A stretch of 64,000 nucleotides of DNA from Halobaculum magnesiiphilum (GTDB taxonomy: Archaea; Halobacteriota; Halobacteria; Halobacteriales; Haloferacaceae). Below, in pieces: positions 7,751 to 15,126 of the stretch; the stretch's first letter is position 1; the number at the start of each line of letters is the position of its first letter. A program made the position numbers and the translations under genes. The notes under the pieces are model-generated. The model worked only from the letters and a program-made list of their open reading frames with translations. It ran no database searches and was not told the DNA's origin. The stretch is taken from positions 1,860,001 through 1,924,000 of the forward strand of contig NZ_CP081958.1 in assembly GCF_019823105.1 (NCBI RefSeq). Reading direction: 5' to 3'.

Positions 7751-9223
7751 ATGGGTCTCCTCACCGCGCTACCGGGAGCAGGGGTCGGCGGGATCCCAGG
7801 GGCCGACGCGACACTCCTCGTCTCGTTCGGGCTTCTGGGGGCCAGCCTGCTCGATCGCTTCCGCGACGGCGACGACGGGCCCGGGGACGTCGACGACGGC
7901 GGCGACGATCTGCTCGGCGGCGACGACGGCGCCTTCGGCGGCGACGGCGGCGGCGACGACGACGACCTCGGTGACCTCGGCGGCATGGACGACTGGGACG
8001 ACGACGACCCCTTCGGGGGCGAGGACGGCGGCGGCGACGACGGCGTCGCCGAACTGGAGAAACGCGTCGACGACCTCGAAAACGAGGTCGCGAGCCTCTC
8101 CTCGACCGTCAACACGGTTCGCTCGGAGAACGAGGAGATCTCCGGGAAGGTCGAGGACATGGGGGAGGACGTCCGCAGCCTGCTCGACATCTACGAGATG
8201 GTGACGCGCGGGATCAACCCCTTCGTCGACGACGTGCAGGGCGGAGGAGACCTCGGCGGCGAGGGCGACTTCGGCCTGTTCGACGACGCGGGCGGCGACG
8301 GCGGCGACGACGAGGAGGACCTCGACGAGGACCTCGCCAGCGCCGACGCGGAGGGGTTCTTCGACGAGGACCTCGCCGGCGACGGGATGGACGACCTCGA
8401 CGAGATGGACGAGGGCGACGACCTCGACGGGATGGACGACGAGGACGACCTCGGCGACATGGAGGGGATGGACGAGGCGGACGGCTTCGACGACGACCTC
8501 GACGGCTTCGGGGACGACGACGCGGATGACACCGATTCAGACACCATGGCGACCGACAACGGCGGCGGAAAGAGTTTCAGTGAACTGAAAGACGAGTACG
8601 AGTCGGGCGACGCCGACTGGGACGAGGGCGAGGCCCCGGACGACGGGGAGGGCGACGCGCTCGACGCCCTCGACGCCGAGCCGGAGTCCAACGGCCACGA
8701 CGAGGCCGGCGACCTCGGAATGGGCGGCGAGGAGGAGCCGGAACCCGATCCGGATCCGGCCCCCGAATCGACGGCCGGCCCGACGGACCCGAGCCGACGC
8801 GGCGAGGGCGTCGACGAGAACGGCGGCTTCGAGTTCGTCGAGGAGGACGACCTCTCCGACGAGCCGGACAAGCCGTACCTCACGAGCCTGCCGGGCGACT
8901 ACGTGGGCGACCTGATGGTGATGGAGTGGCTGGAGTTCCTCGTCGAGGAGTCGACCACGACCGACGCGGTGCGCGCGGTCAACTACTACGAGCGCGTCGA
9001 GTGGATCGACGAGGAGGTCGCCGACCAGCTCAAGGGATTCCTCTCGGGCTTCGGCGACATCGACCGCAACCTCATGGACCGTCCCGGCACCGACCACCTC
9101 GACCTGGACCACCACACGCGCTCGCTCAAGTACATCATGCAGTTGACCGACGCCACGGCCGAGTCCGTCGTCATCGACCGGTGGCCGCAGCTCTCGGGGG
9201 GCATGCATGGGCCTCAGCGTTAG
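7751..9223 (+). CDS. arlCE: Archaellum protein ArlCE (FlaC-FlaE fusion)
   Basis: This cytosolic protein of 490 residues belongs to the ArlC/D/E complex that links the chemotaxis output to the motor. Order of parts: a short hydrophobic N-terminus, an Asp/Gly-rich linker, a coiled coil (about 98-145) leading into the ArlC signature LLDIYEMVTRGINPF (146-160), a very acidic linker with repeated DD-L-DG/EM units (about 175-370), and a C-terminal ArlD/E domain (about 375-490: KPYLTSLPGDYVGDLMVMEW and following). ATG 7751 is preferred to 7715, since the latter lies inside the promoter. No separate arlD is found in the window. The 3' end overlaps arlF by 17 nt. Confidence 0.92.
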   Translation: MGLLTALPGAGVGGIPGADATLLVSFGLLGASLLDRFRDGDDGPGDVDDGGDDLLGGDDGAFGGDGGGDDDDLGDLGGMDDWDDDDPFGGEDGGGDDGVAELEKRVDDLENEVASLSSTVNTVRSENEEISGKVEDMGEDVRSLLDIYEMVTRGINPFVDDVQGGGDLGGEGDFGLFDDAGGDGGDDEEDLDEDLASADAEGFFDEDLAGDGMDDLDEMDEGDDLDGMDDEDDLGDMEGMDEADGFDDDLDGFGDDDADDTDSDTMATDNGGGKSFSELKDEYESGDADWDEGEAPDDGEGDALDALDAEPESNGHDEAGDLGMGGEEEPEPDPDPAPESTAGPTDPSRRGEGVDENGGFEFVEEDDLSDEPDKPYLTSLPGDYVGDLMVMEWLEFLVEESTTTDAVRAVNYYERVEWIDEEVADQLKGFLSGFGDIDRNLMDRPGTDHLDLDHHTRSLKYIMQLTDATAESVVIDRWPQLSGGMHGPQR

Positions 9224-9647
9224 TGCCTCTGCTGGTGTCGTCTTCCTCGGCGTGTTCCTCGCGGTCGGCATCGTCTACCCCGCCGCGGCCAACGGCTTCG
9301 AGCAGGTGAGCGACGCACGCCACGACGCCGCCGACCGCGCGCTCGAGCGCGCGAACACCGGCGTCGACGTGACGAACGCGACGTACTACTCGGGCAACGA
9401 CACCGTGGTCGTGCTCGCCGACAACGACGGGACGACGACGGTCGGCGTGAACGACGCGACGCTGCTCGTCGACAACGAGATCCCGCCGGAGGCGAACGTC
9501 ACCCGGTCGGTCGAGGGCGACGCCGCGACGGCCCTGTGGCTCCCCGGGGAGACGGCCCGGTTCGAGATCGAGGTCGGCGCGACCGCGCCGAACCGCACGC
9601 AGGTCGTCGTCGAGCACGGCGTCCGCGACGCGATCGAGGTGAACTGA
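9207..9647 (+). CDS. arlF: Archaellum stator protein ArlF
   Basis: This 146-residue protein has one N-terminal transmembrane helix (GVVFLGVFLAVGIVYPAAA) and an extracytoplasmic beta-sandwich domain. In Sulfolobus ArlF binds the S-layer and with ArlG forms the static part of the motor; the same role is expected here. Several NxT/S sequons fit an external location. It overlaps the end of arlCE by 17 nt and ends one base before arlG, so translation is likely coupled. Confidence 0.9.
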   Translation: MGLSVSASAGVVFLGVFLAVGIVYPAAANGFEQVSDARHDAADRALERANTGVDVTNATYYSGNDTVVVLADNDGTTTVGVNDATLLVDNEIPPEANVTRSVEGDAATALWLPGETARFEIEVGATAPNRTQVVVEHGVRDAIEVN

Positions 9648-9648
9648 G

Positions 9649-10101
9649 ATGGCGGGTGGGAGCGCCGCCGAGCTCATCCTGTTCATCGCGGCCATCGTCA
9701 TCGCGGCGTCGGTCGCCGGCACCCTGACGAACGAGGTCGACCGCGTCAGCGACGCCATCTCGGCGAAGTCGCTCGACGTGGCCGGCGAGATCCGCGCCGA
9801 CGCCGAGATCGTCTCCGACGCCGGCGCGCAGGTGTACAACCGCTCCGGCGACGAGAACGTCACCATCCACGTCCGTAACACGGGTGCATCGGATCTCCCG
9901 GCGGAGCCGGGGACGTTCGACGTCCTCCTGGACGGCGAGTACCAGACGGGCGTGAACGTCTCCGTCGTCGGCGGCGGCGAGATCTGGCACCGCGGCGACG
10001 TGGTTCGCCTCGAGTTCTCGACGCCGGACCTCCCCGACGGCGACCACCGGCTGAAGCTGGTCGTCAGCGGCGACGAGGAAGTGTTCCGATTCAGATCCTA
10101 A
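9649..10101 (+). CDS. arlG: Archaellum stator protein ArlG
   Basis: This 150-residue protein has an N-terminal membrane helix (AAELILFIAAIVIAASVAG) and an external domain resembling ArlF. ArlG is thought to form filaments capped by ArlF that anchor the motor to the cell envelope. The ATG at 9649 follows the arlF stop by one base. It is followed by a 62-nt nearly G-free spacer before arlH. Confidence 0.9.
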   Translation: MAGGSAAELILFIAAIVIAASVAGTLTNEVDRVSDAISAKSLDVAGEIRADAEIVSDAGAQVYNRSGDENVTIHVRNTGASDLPAEPGTFDVLLDGEYQTGVNVSVVGGGEIWHRGDVVRLEFSTPDLPDGDHRLKLVVSGDEEVFRFRS

Positions 10102-10163
10102 GCTGCACCACACCACCCACTCCTCACAACCCACCACCCACCTCTCACAACCAACCTCTCACA
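10102..10163 (+). repeat. G-free leader with three CTCACAA repeats before arlH
   Basis: The 62-nt spacer between arlG and arlH has only two G residues, both in the first four bases. It contains three copies of CTCACAA (following TC or C), the last running directly into the arlH start codon. The composition is unlike the surrounding 65-70% GC sequence. It lacks a Shine-Dalgarno motif, so arlH translation must start in another way, perhaps by an unstructured-leader route. Confidence 0.6.
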
Positions 10164-10922
10164 ATGTCACGAGCACAACAGAACACGCTGCTGTCGATCG
10201 GCCTGCCCGAGCGCGACCAACTGAACAAGGAACTCGGCGGGGGGATCCCCCGCGGGTCCATCGTCCTCATGGAGGGCGACTACGGCGCCGGGAAGTCGGC
10301 GCTGTCCCAGCGGTTCGCGTACGGCCTCGTCGACGAGGGCGCGTCCGTCACCCTGCTGTCGACGGAGCTGACCGTCTCGGGGTTCATCGACCAGATGTAC
10401 TCGCTGCGCTACGACGTGACGAAGCCGCTGCTCAACGAGGAGCTGCTGTTTCTCGCGGCGGACTTCGACTCCGGCGGCAACTTCTCCGAGAGCGACGCCG
10501 ACCGCAAGGAGCTGCTCAAGCGCCTGATGGAGGCGGAGACGATGTGGAACTCCGACGTGATCATCCTCGACACGTTCGACTCCATCCTCCGCAACGACCC
10601 CACCTTCGAGGCGCTCGTGCGCAACAACGACGAGCGGCAGGCCGCCCTGGAGATCATCTCGTTCTTCCGCGACATGATCTCCTCGGGCAAGGTGATCGTG
10701 CTCACCGTCGACCCCTCCGCCGTCGGCGACGACGCCATCGGCCCGTTCCGCTCGATCGCCGACGTGTTCTTCGAGCTGCAGATGGTCGAGGTCGGCTCCG
10801 ACGTGCGCCGGAATATCTCCGTCAAGCGCTTCGCCGGGATGGGAAGCCAGGTCGGCGACTCGATCGGCTTCTCGGTGCGCTCGGGCACCGGGATCGTCAT
10901 CGAATCGCGCAGCGTCGCCTGA
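10164..10922 (+). CDS. arlH: Archaellum motor regulator ArlH (RecA-like ATPase)
   Basis: This 252-residue protein is a KaiC-like ATPase that docks under ArlI and, by ATP binding, switches it between assembly and rotation. Walker A is at residues 38-45 (GDYGAGKS) and Walker B in VIILDTFDS. No membrane segment is present, which fits its cytosolic position in the motor. It follows arlG after the G-free spacer and is separated from arlI by 316 nt that contain a further motility promoter. Confidence 0.94.
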   Translation: MSRAQQNTLLSIGLPERDQLNKELGGGIPRGSIVLMEGDYGAGKSALSQRFAYGLVDEGASVTLLSTELTVSGFIDQMYSLRYDVTKPLLNEELLFLAADFDSGGNFSESDADRKELLKRLMEAETMWNSDVIILDTFDSILRNDPTFEALVRNNDERQAALEIISFFRDMISSGKVIVLTVDPSAVGDDAIGPFRSIADVFFELQMVEVGSDVRRNISVKRFAGMGSQVGDSIGFSVRSGTGIVIESRSVA

Positions 10923-11090
10923 GCGGCCGCCGTCCGAGCGGCCCTCGCGGGAGCGACGGCGGCGACCACGAGTGCGAGCGCCGGGAGGAGCGCGCGACCG
11001 CCCCTCCGAGTGGGTCGCCGCCGACGCTCATCGCTCGCCGCCGGGAGGTCACTGTCGTCCCCGGACGCGTCCTCCGGCGCCGTGTATTGT
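10923..11090. other. Intergenic segment between arlH and the arlI promoter
   Basis: I see no gene in these 168 bases on either strand. The sequence is very GC-rich with short repeats of GCC/CGG character. Its existence, together with the promoter at 11091-11124, indicates that arlI-arlJ can be transcribed apart from arlCE-FGH. Confidence 0.5.
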
Positions 11091-11124
11091 TATCGCCGGT
11101 GATAGCTCGCGGGGAGGGTTTAAG
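11091..11124 (+). promoter_or_regulatory. arlI promoter with motility palindrome
   Basis: TATCG-N4-TGATA (11091-11104) is followed after 14 bp by TTTAAG (11119-11124). The first ATG, at 11150, is 31 nt from the box start, as in the arlCE promoter. That ATG opens a 30-codon reading frame rather than arlI itself. Confidence 0.68.
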
Positions 11125-11149
11125 CCTCGTTCGCGGGTGTGTCGTCGTA

Positions 11150-11242
11150 ATGAGCATCACCCTCGCCGGGAGCCGGGGGCGCGGTGCCGTCACGGCCGAT
11201 GACGGGTGCCGGTCGTCGTCGGCGCGGAGGTGCATTCGATGA
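11150..11242 (+). CDS. Mini-ORF (30 codons) coupled to arlI
   Basis: An ATG sits exactly where a leaderless transcript from the 11119 TATA-like box should begin. The frame encodes 30 residues starting MSITLAGSRGRG and ends in a TGA that overlaps the arlI ATG (ATGA). The peptide is basic, Gly/Ser/Arg-rich and unlike any family I know. The arrangement suggests that ribosomes start without a leader on this ORF and reinitiate at arlI. It could be a leader peptide, a functional small protein, or chance. Confidence 0.45.
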   Translation: MSITLAGSRGRGAVTADDGCRSSSARRCIR

Positions 11243-12906
11243 CAGATCAAGGACAGGCGAACCCCTCGAGCGAGCTGAAGCAGCTGGCGATGAAGCGGCC
11301 GCATCTGCGCGAGCACCTGCAGAAGTTCAAGCAGATCACGGGGGAGTTCCCGATGTTCGTCGACGAGATCGAGGGCGAACACGAGGCCCGCCGCCCGAAC
11401 GTGCTGTACCCGGTCGGCGGCCCGATCTTCTGTCACGTGTACGGCGACTTCGGACAGGACACGAAGTACTACACCGTCGAGCCGACGCTGTCGGGCGCCG
11501 AGGAGGAGGTGCTCGACACGGTGAAATCGAAGCTGCTGCGCCAGAGCGGCCACAAGCCCGCCCCCGAGGGGGAGTCGGGATACGACGACCTCATCGAGGA
11601 ACTGCTGGAGGACGTCACCGCCGTCACCGAGGAACAGGGCCAGCGCAACGTCCTCTCGACGATCAAGAACTTCGGCCGCGTCGAGGTGTCGAAACAGACG
11701 TACGACAACATCCGCTACCGGCTCAACCGTGACATCGTCGGGTTCGGGCCGCTGGAGCCGGTCATGCGCGACCCGGAGAACGAGGACATCCACGTCATCG
11801 GCCCGAAGGAGTGCCACGTCGACCACGGCGTCTTCGGCATGCTGGAGACGACCGTCGACTTCGGGACGCCAACGGAGTTCGACAACTGGCTGCGCAACAT
11901 GGGCGAGCGGATGGGCGACCCCGTCTCCGACTCCAACCCCATCATCGACTCGACGCTGCCGGACGGGTCGCGTATCAACATCATCTACTCCGACGACGTG
12001 TCGATCAAGGGCTCCTCGCTCACCATCCGCCAGGGCGAGGAGACGCCCCTCTCGATCAACCAGATCACGAAGTGGGGAACGCTCAGCCCCGAACTGGCGG
12101 CGTACCTCTGGCTGTGTCTGGAGAACGAGCAGACCGTCTTCGTCGTCGGGGAGACGGCGTCCGGGAAGACGACGACGCTCAACGCCGTCCTCTCGTACAT
12201 CCCCCGGGACTCGAAGATCTACACCGCGGAGGACACCGCGGAGGTCGTCCCGCCCCACAGCACGTGGCAGCAGCTCCTGACGCGGGAGGGCGACGGCGGC
12301 GATTCCAACGACGTGGACATGTTCGACCTCGTCGCCGCCGCGCTGCGCTCGCGCCCCGACTACATCATCGTGGGTGAGGTCCGCGGCGCCGAGGGTCGCA
12401 TGGCGTTCCAGGCGGCCCAGACGGGTCACCCGGTCATGCTGACGTTCCACGCCTCCGACATCGTCTCGATGATCCAGCGGTTCACCTCCGAGCCGATCAA
12501 CGTCCCGGAGACGTTCATGGACGTGGCCGACGTGGCGCTGTTCCAGAACCGCGTCAAGCAGGGGGACGACGTGCTGCGTCGGGTCACCTCGGTGCAGGAG
12601 ATCGAGGGGTACTCCAAGGAGATGGACGGCGTCGTCACCCGGCAGGTGTTCGACTGGGACCCCGTGGAAGACGAGATCGTCTTCCGCGGGCGCAACAACT
12701 CCTACGTGCTCGAAGAGCAGATCGCGACGCTGCTGGGCTACGCCGACACCCGCGACATCTACGACGACCTGAGCTTCCGCGCGGAGCTCATCGAGCGGAT
12801 GATCCAGGAGGGCATCCTCGGCTACCACGAGGTGAACGAGGCGATCACCTCCTTCCAGCGCGACGGCGTCGACGGGCTCCCCTTCGACATGCACCGCACG
12901 ACCTGA
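11239..12906 (+). CDS. arlI: Archaellum motor ATPase ArlI
   Basis: This 555-residue type IV secretion-family ATPase powers both filament assembly and rotation as a hexamer under ArlJ. Walker A (GETASGKTT) begins near residue 303; the Asp box and Walker B region follow (IIVGEVRGAEG), then the His box (TGHPVMLTFHAS). The ATG at 11239 overlaps the stop of the upstream mini-ORF. The N-terminal region is long and charged as in other ArlI. arlJ starts 9 nt after the stop, so arlI-arlJ are one operon. Confidence 0.95.
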   Translation: MTDQGQANPSSELKQLAMKRPHLREHLQKFKQITGEFPMFVDEIEGEHEARRPNVLYPVGGPIFCHVYGDFGQDTKYYTVEPTLSGAEEEVLDTVKSKLLRQSGHKPAPEGESGYDDLIEELLEDVTAVTEEQGQRNVLSTIKNFGRVEVSKQTYDNIRYRLNRDIVGFGPLEPVMRDPENEDIHVIGPKECHVDHGVFGMLETTVDFGTPTEFDNWLRNMGERMGDPVSDSNPIIDSTLPDGSRINIIYSDDVSIKGSSLTIRQGEETPLSINQITKWGTLSPELAAYLWLCLENEQTVFVVGETASGKTTTLNAVLSYIPRDSKIYTAEDTAEVVPPHSTWQQLLTREGDGGDSNDVDMFDLVAAALRSRPDYIIVGEVRGAEGRMAFQAAQTGHPVMLTFHASDIVSMIQRFTSEPINVPETFMDVADVALFQNRVKQGDDVLRRVTSVQEIEGYSKEMDGVVTRQVFDWDPVEDEIVFRGRNNSYVLEEQIATLLGYADTRDIYDDLSFRAELIERMIQEGILGYHEVNEAITSFQRDGVDGLPFDMHRTT

Positions 12907-12915
12907 GCGCCGCGC

Positions 12916-14664
12916 ATGAGCACGAACAGCGCGTCCGCGTCCGACTTCTTCCCCGACTCCGCAGCGGAGCTCGCCGCCGATCTGGTGGCGTCGTACGACG
13001 CGCTGGACATGTCCAAGCGGAAGTACGTCGGCTACATCCTGGCCCCTTCGGCGGCGTTCTTCCTGCTCACGATCGTCGGCGCGTTCCTGCTCCCGCTGCC
13101 GGTGACGGTCCGCCTGCCGATCCCCGCGCTCGGGACCCTGATACTCGTCGCGGCGGTGTTCTACCCGAAGCTGTACCTCAACGGCCGCCAGGTCGCCATC
13201 GAGAACCAGCTCCACCTGGTGATGACGCACATGACGGTGCTGTCGACGACGAACATCGACCGCATGGAGGTGTTCCGGACGCTCGCGACCGAGGAGGAGT
13301 ACGGCGCCGCCGCAGACGAGCTCGCGCGCGTCGTCCACCTCGTCGACACGTGGAACCAGTCGCTCGACGACGCGCTGCGCCGGCGGGCGAAGGAGGTCCC
13401 CTCGGACGTGTTCTCGGACTTCTTCGACCGCCTCGGCTACACCATCGGCGCCGGGCAGACCCTCGACGACTTCCTGCTGTCCGAGCAGGACGCGGTCATC
13501 CAGAACTACATCACGGTGTACGAGGGGGCGCTGGCGAACCTGGAGGTCATGAAGGACCTCTACATGTCGATGATCCTCTCGATGACGTTCGCGCTGGTGT
13601 TCGCCATCGTCCTCCCGATCCTCACCGGCGACAACCCGACGCTCACCGTCTCGGCGGTCATCGTCCTGTTCATGCTGGTGCAGTTGGGCTTCTACGTCGT
13701 CATCCGGGCGATGGCCCCCCACGACCCCGTCTGGTTCCACTCCGAGGAGGGGGCGCCCTCGGACTTCCGGCTGTGGTCCAGCTTCGCGGTCGGCGTCTTC
13801 GGGACCGCCGCGCTCGTCGTCTTCGTCGGCGCCGGCCTGTTCAACGTCGGGCCGGGGCTGCGCGGGCTGCTCTTCTTCCTCGAGGACATCCCGCTCGCGC
13901 TGTACATCTGCGTCCCGATCACGCCGATGGCGATCACCGGGGTGATGCTCCGGTTCGAGGAGCGCAACATCGAGGAGCGGGACGGGGAGTTCCCGTCGTT
14001 CATCCGCGCGCTCGGTGCCGCCGAGTCGGCCAAACAGTCGACGACCGGCGACGTGCTCGCGACGCTCCACAAGAAGGACTTCGGCGCGCTCACGCCGGCG
14101 ATCGTCCGCCTGTACCGCCGGCTCAACATCCGGATCAGCTCCGAGCAGGCGTGGTACACCTTCGCGACGGACACGCGCTCGTATCTCATCCAGAAGTTCT
14201 CGGACATGTACCTCGAGGGGCGCTCGATGGGCGGCCGGCCGAAGCTGCTCGGCGAGCTCATCTCCCAGAACATGAACACCGTCATGCAGCTGCGCGAGCA
14301 GCGCCGGCAGGCGACGGTGACGATGATCGGGCTGCTGTACGGGATCACCTCCGCGTCGGCGTTCGCGTTCTTCATCGGCCTGCAGGTCGTGAACATCCTC
14401 GCGGACCTGTCCCAGCAGTTCAACATCACCAACGCCGGCGGCGTCGGCAAGATCATCTACGCCGGGGTGTACGACATCGCGCTCATCGAGTTCCTGCTCC
14501 TGCTGGTCATCCTGTTCAACGCCGTGCTCTCGTCGGTGATGATCCGCACCATCGACGGCGGCAACAAGGCGAACGCCTACCTCCACTTCGTGCTCATGAC
14601 GTGGCTCGGCTCCGGCGTCGCCATCTTCACGAAACACCTCGTCAGCGCGATCCTCACGATCTGA
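12916..14664 (+). CDS. arlJ: Archaellum membrane platform ArlJ
   Basis: This 582-residue polytopic protein is the membrane core on which the filament is built. It has two T2SS-F-like halves with hydrophobic segments near residues 40-90, 215-270, 290-350 and 465-580, and cytosolic charged loops that contact ArlI. It starts 9 nt after arlI. It is the last recognised gene of the archaellum block; the next motility-type promoter lies about 90 nt downstream of its stop. Confidence 0.93.
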   Translation: MSTNSASASDFFPDSAAELAADLVASYDALDMSKRKYVGYILAPSAAFFLLTIVGAFLLPLPVTVRLPIPALGTLILVAAVFYPKLYLNGRQVAIENQLHLVMTHMTVLSTTNIDRMEVFRTLATEEEYGAAADELARVVHLVDTWNQSLDDALRRRAKEVPSDVFSDFFDRLGYTIGAGQTLDDFLLSEQDAVIQNYITVYEGALANLEVMKDLYMSMILSMTFALVFAIVLPILTGDNPTLTVSAVIVLFMLVQLGFYVVIRAMAPHDPVWFHSEEGAPSDFRLWSSFAVGVFGTAALVVFVGAGLFNVGPGLRGLLFFLEDIPLALYICVPITPMAITGVMLRFEERNIEERDGEFPSFIRALGAAESAKQSTTGDVLATLHKKDFGALTPAIVRLYRRLNIRISSEQAWYTFATDTRSYLIQKFSDMYLEGRSMGGRPKLLGELISQNMNTVMQLREQRRQATVTMIGLLYGITSASAFAFFIGLQVVNILADLSQQFNITNAGGVGKIIYAGVYDIALIEFLLLLVILFNAVLSSVMIRTIDGGNKANAYLHFVLMTWLGSGVAIFTKHLVSAILTI

Positions 14665-14752
14665 GTCCGAGCGTGCGGTGACGCCATCGATCGCGCGGGT
14701 GCCGAACGTGCGGATACGGAAGCGATCGCGGCCTGTCCCCGATCCCCGTCGC

Positions 14753-14786
14753 TCTCACGGCTGATACGTCACGGCGAACCCTTATA
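14753..14786 (+). promoter_or_regulatory. Orphan motility-type promoter after arlJ
   Basis: TCTCA-N4-TGATA (14753-14766) is followed after 14 bp by CTTATA (14781-14786), the same architecture as the arl/che promoters. No recognised gene follows on this strand: the next long gene, cstA, lies on the opposite strand and ends at 15127. Transcription would start around 14806-14812. Confidence 0.6.
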
Positions 14787-14805
14787 CTCGCCCGACGCGG
14801 AGTCG

Positions 14806-14930
14806 TTGATAGCGGCGGTCGCAGGGACGCGGGAGCCGACCGCCGTCGGGTCGCGGCGAAGCCATGGGTAGGGACCTGGCGTTCGCGCGAACCCCGAGTC
14901 GGCCGCCCCGGTCGGGGCGGCCGGTGTTGT
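14806..14930 (+). ncRNA. Candidate structured small RNA downstream of arlJ
   Basis: About 25 nt after the orphan TATA-like box begins a GC-rich stretch with two strong hairpins. The first pairs GGCGGTCG (14814-14821) with CGACCGCC (14837-14844). The second is a perfect 10-bp inverted repeat, GGCCGCCCCG at 14901-14910 and its complement at 14913-14922, followed by a GTTGTTCT stretch; it could end the transcript. An alternative reading is a 51-residue ORF at 14864-15019 (MGRDLAFARTPSRP), with no similarity I can see. The rest of the 14665-15126 gap holds nothing else I can support. Confidence 0.4.
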
Positions 14931-15126
14931 TCTCGTCGTGGCTGTCCGGTCCGTTCACAGCGAATGCGTCGTCGGCGACGCCGGGGCCAACGCCCGCGGT
15001 CGACGCCGGCAGGTCATGACCGACGTGCCGCCGGCGAGTCGTGACCGACGTGCGTACGACGCGGCGGCGCCGCTCGCCGTCGAGCGCGTCGAAAAAACGG
15101 AACCGAACGCAGCGGCGATTGCCCGC

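Noticed and set aside
10897..14637. A 1246-codon minus-strand frame opposite arlI and arlJ
   Set aside because: It is antisense to two certain genes, is full of Arg/His/Glu/Asp repeats typical of the shadow frame in GC-rich DNA, and has no family.
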